A stretch of 5,118 nucleotides of DNA from Planctomicrobium sp. (GTDB lineage Bacteria; Planctomycetota; Planctomycetia; Planctomycetales; Planctomycetaceae). The stretch is from the NCBI GenBank assembly GCA_018659505.1, contig JABJMI010000227.1, positions 1 to 5,118 of the forward strand. The letters run 5' to 3'. Of the stretch, positions 4,912 to 5,118 are shown piece after piece. Position 1 is the first letter of the stretch. Each line of letters begins with the position of its first letter. Both the position numbers and the translations under genes were made by a program. The notes below the pieces were generated by a model, which was not told where the DNA came from, did not search any database, and saw nothing but the letters and a program-made list of their open reading frames with translations.

Positions 4912-5118
4912 ATGATGAAAACCAACCTCGATCGCCGCCACTTCCTCCGCGGAACCGGAGCGCTTATCGCTCTGCCTGCGCTTGAGTCCATCGGCTTTCG
5001 GCGCTTTGCCTCAGCCGCGGCGAACACGCCGTCGACACCGCCTAAACGTGCCGTTTTCATGAGCATGGGCTTTGGGGTCACGCAGGAGACCTGGTACCCG
5101 GATCAGGCTCAGCAAGGA
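4912..5118 (+). CDS. Tat-exported protein, probable DUF1552 family, N-terminal 69 residues
   Basis: The N-terminus has a twin-arginine signal, DRRHFLRGTGALIALPAL, with the RR at residues 8-9 followed by a hydrophobic stretch and an ASAAA region (33-37) suited to signal peptidase cleavage. The mature start, PKRAVFMSMGFGVTQETWYP, matches the opening of DUF1552 proteins, which are abundant in Planctomycetes, have unknown biochemical roles, and are often next to DUF1592/1588 cytochrome-type proteins. It would act folded outside the cytoplasmic membrane. The frame is open to the end of the window. Start is ATG 4912 or 4915; no clear ribosome binding site. The 32-base gap from the preceding gene, with no terminator, suggests the same operon. 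Confidence 0.85.
   Translation, partial: MMKTNLDRRHFLRGTGALIALPALESIGFRRFASAAANTPSTPPKRAVFMSMGFGVTQETWYPDQAQQG

Noticed and set aside
1..5118. CRISPR array or tandem repeats
   Set aside because: No regularly spaced direct repeats were seen anywhere in the window.

Overview
The window reads as planctomycete DNA (Planctomycetota, Gimesia/Rhodopirellula-like). This rests on the right-hand genes: a sigma factor of the Rhodopirellula/Verrucomicrobium ECF type, a membrane-anchored anti-sigma-like partner, and a Tat-exported protein that looks like the DUF1552 family. That set is characteristic of Planctomycetes. No rRNA or other taxonomic marker is present, so the genus is open.

Left region (1 to about 2880): the end of an integrated mobile element, read on the minus strand. 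In transcription order it holds a weak ThiF/E1-like C-terminal remnant (2434-2264), two or three very small ORFs packed with stop/start overlaps (2267-1966), a 195-aa conserved-type protein of unknown function (1960-1373), an excisionase-like helix-turn-helix protein (1246-986) and a tyrosine recombinase (943 to beyond position 1). The recombinase is cut by the window edge just as its second catalytic box begins. The most striking structure is a long hairpin followed by seven U's directly in front of the helix-turn-helix gene. It looks like an intrinsic terminator, and its 3' arm is also the ribosome binding site of that gene.

Junction region (2850-3145): two 3'-end pieces of tRNA-type genes (T-loop, 3' acceptor strand and discriminator base), each followed by a strong intrinsic terminator, with no 5' halves in the window. 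The first has the features of an alanine-accepting tRNA or tmRNA tail, the second of a tRNA-Asn tail. This is the footprint expected when integrases use the 3' end of a tRNA or tmRNA gene. It suggests the element ends near 2880, and possibly that a second integration or deletion affected the tRNA-Asn site.

Right region (3378-5118): a plus-strand chromosomal operon. The sigma factor gene overlaps the next gene by four bases (ATGA). The next gene encodes a single-pass membrane protein with an extracytoplasmic domain, and 32 bases later a Tat-signal protein begins and runs off the window. The sigma factor and membrane protein probably form a signalling pair that controls expression in response to a signal outside the inner membrane. 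The DUF1552-like protein is a likely co-transcribed output gene.

The stretch 2435-2850 has no gene I can defend. It contains short coding-like frames on both strands that look like remnants.
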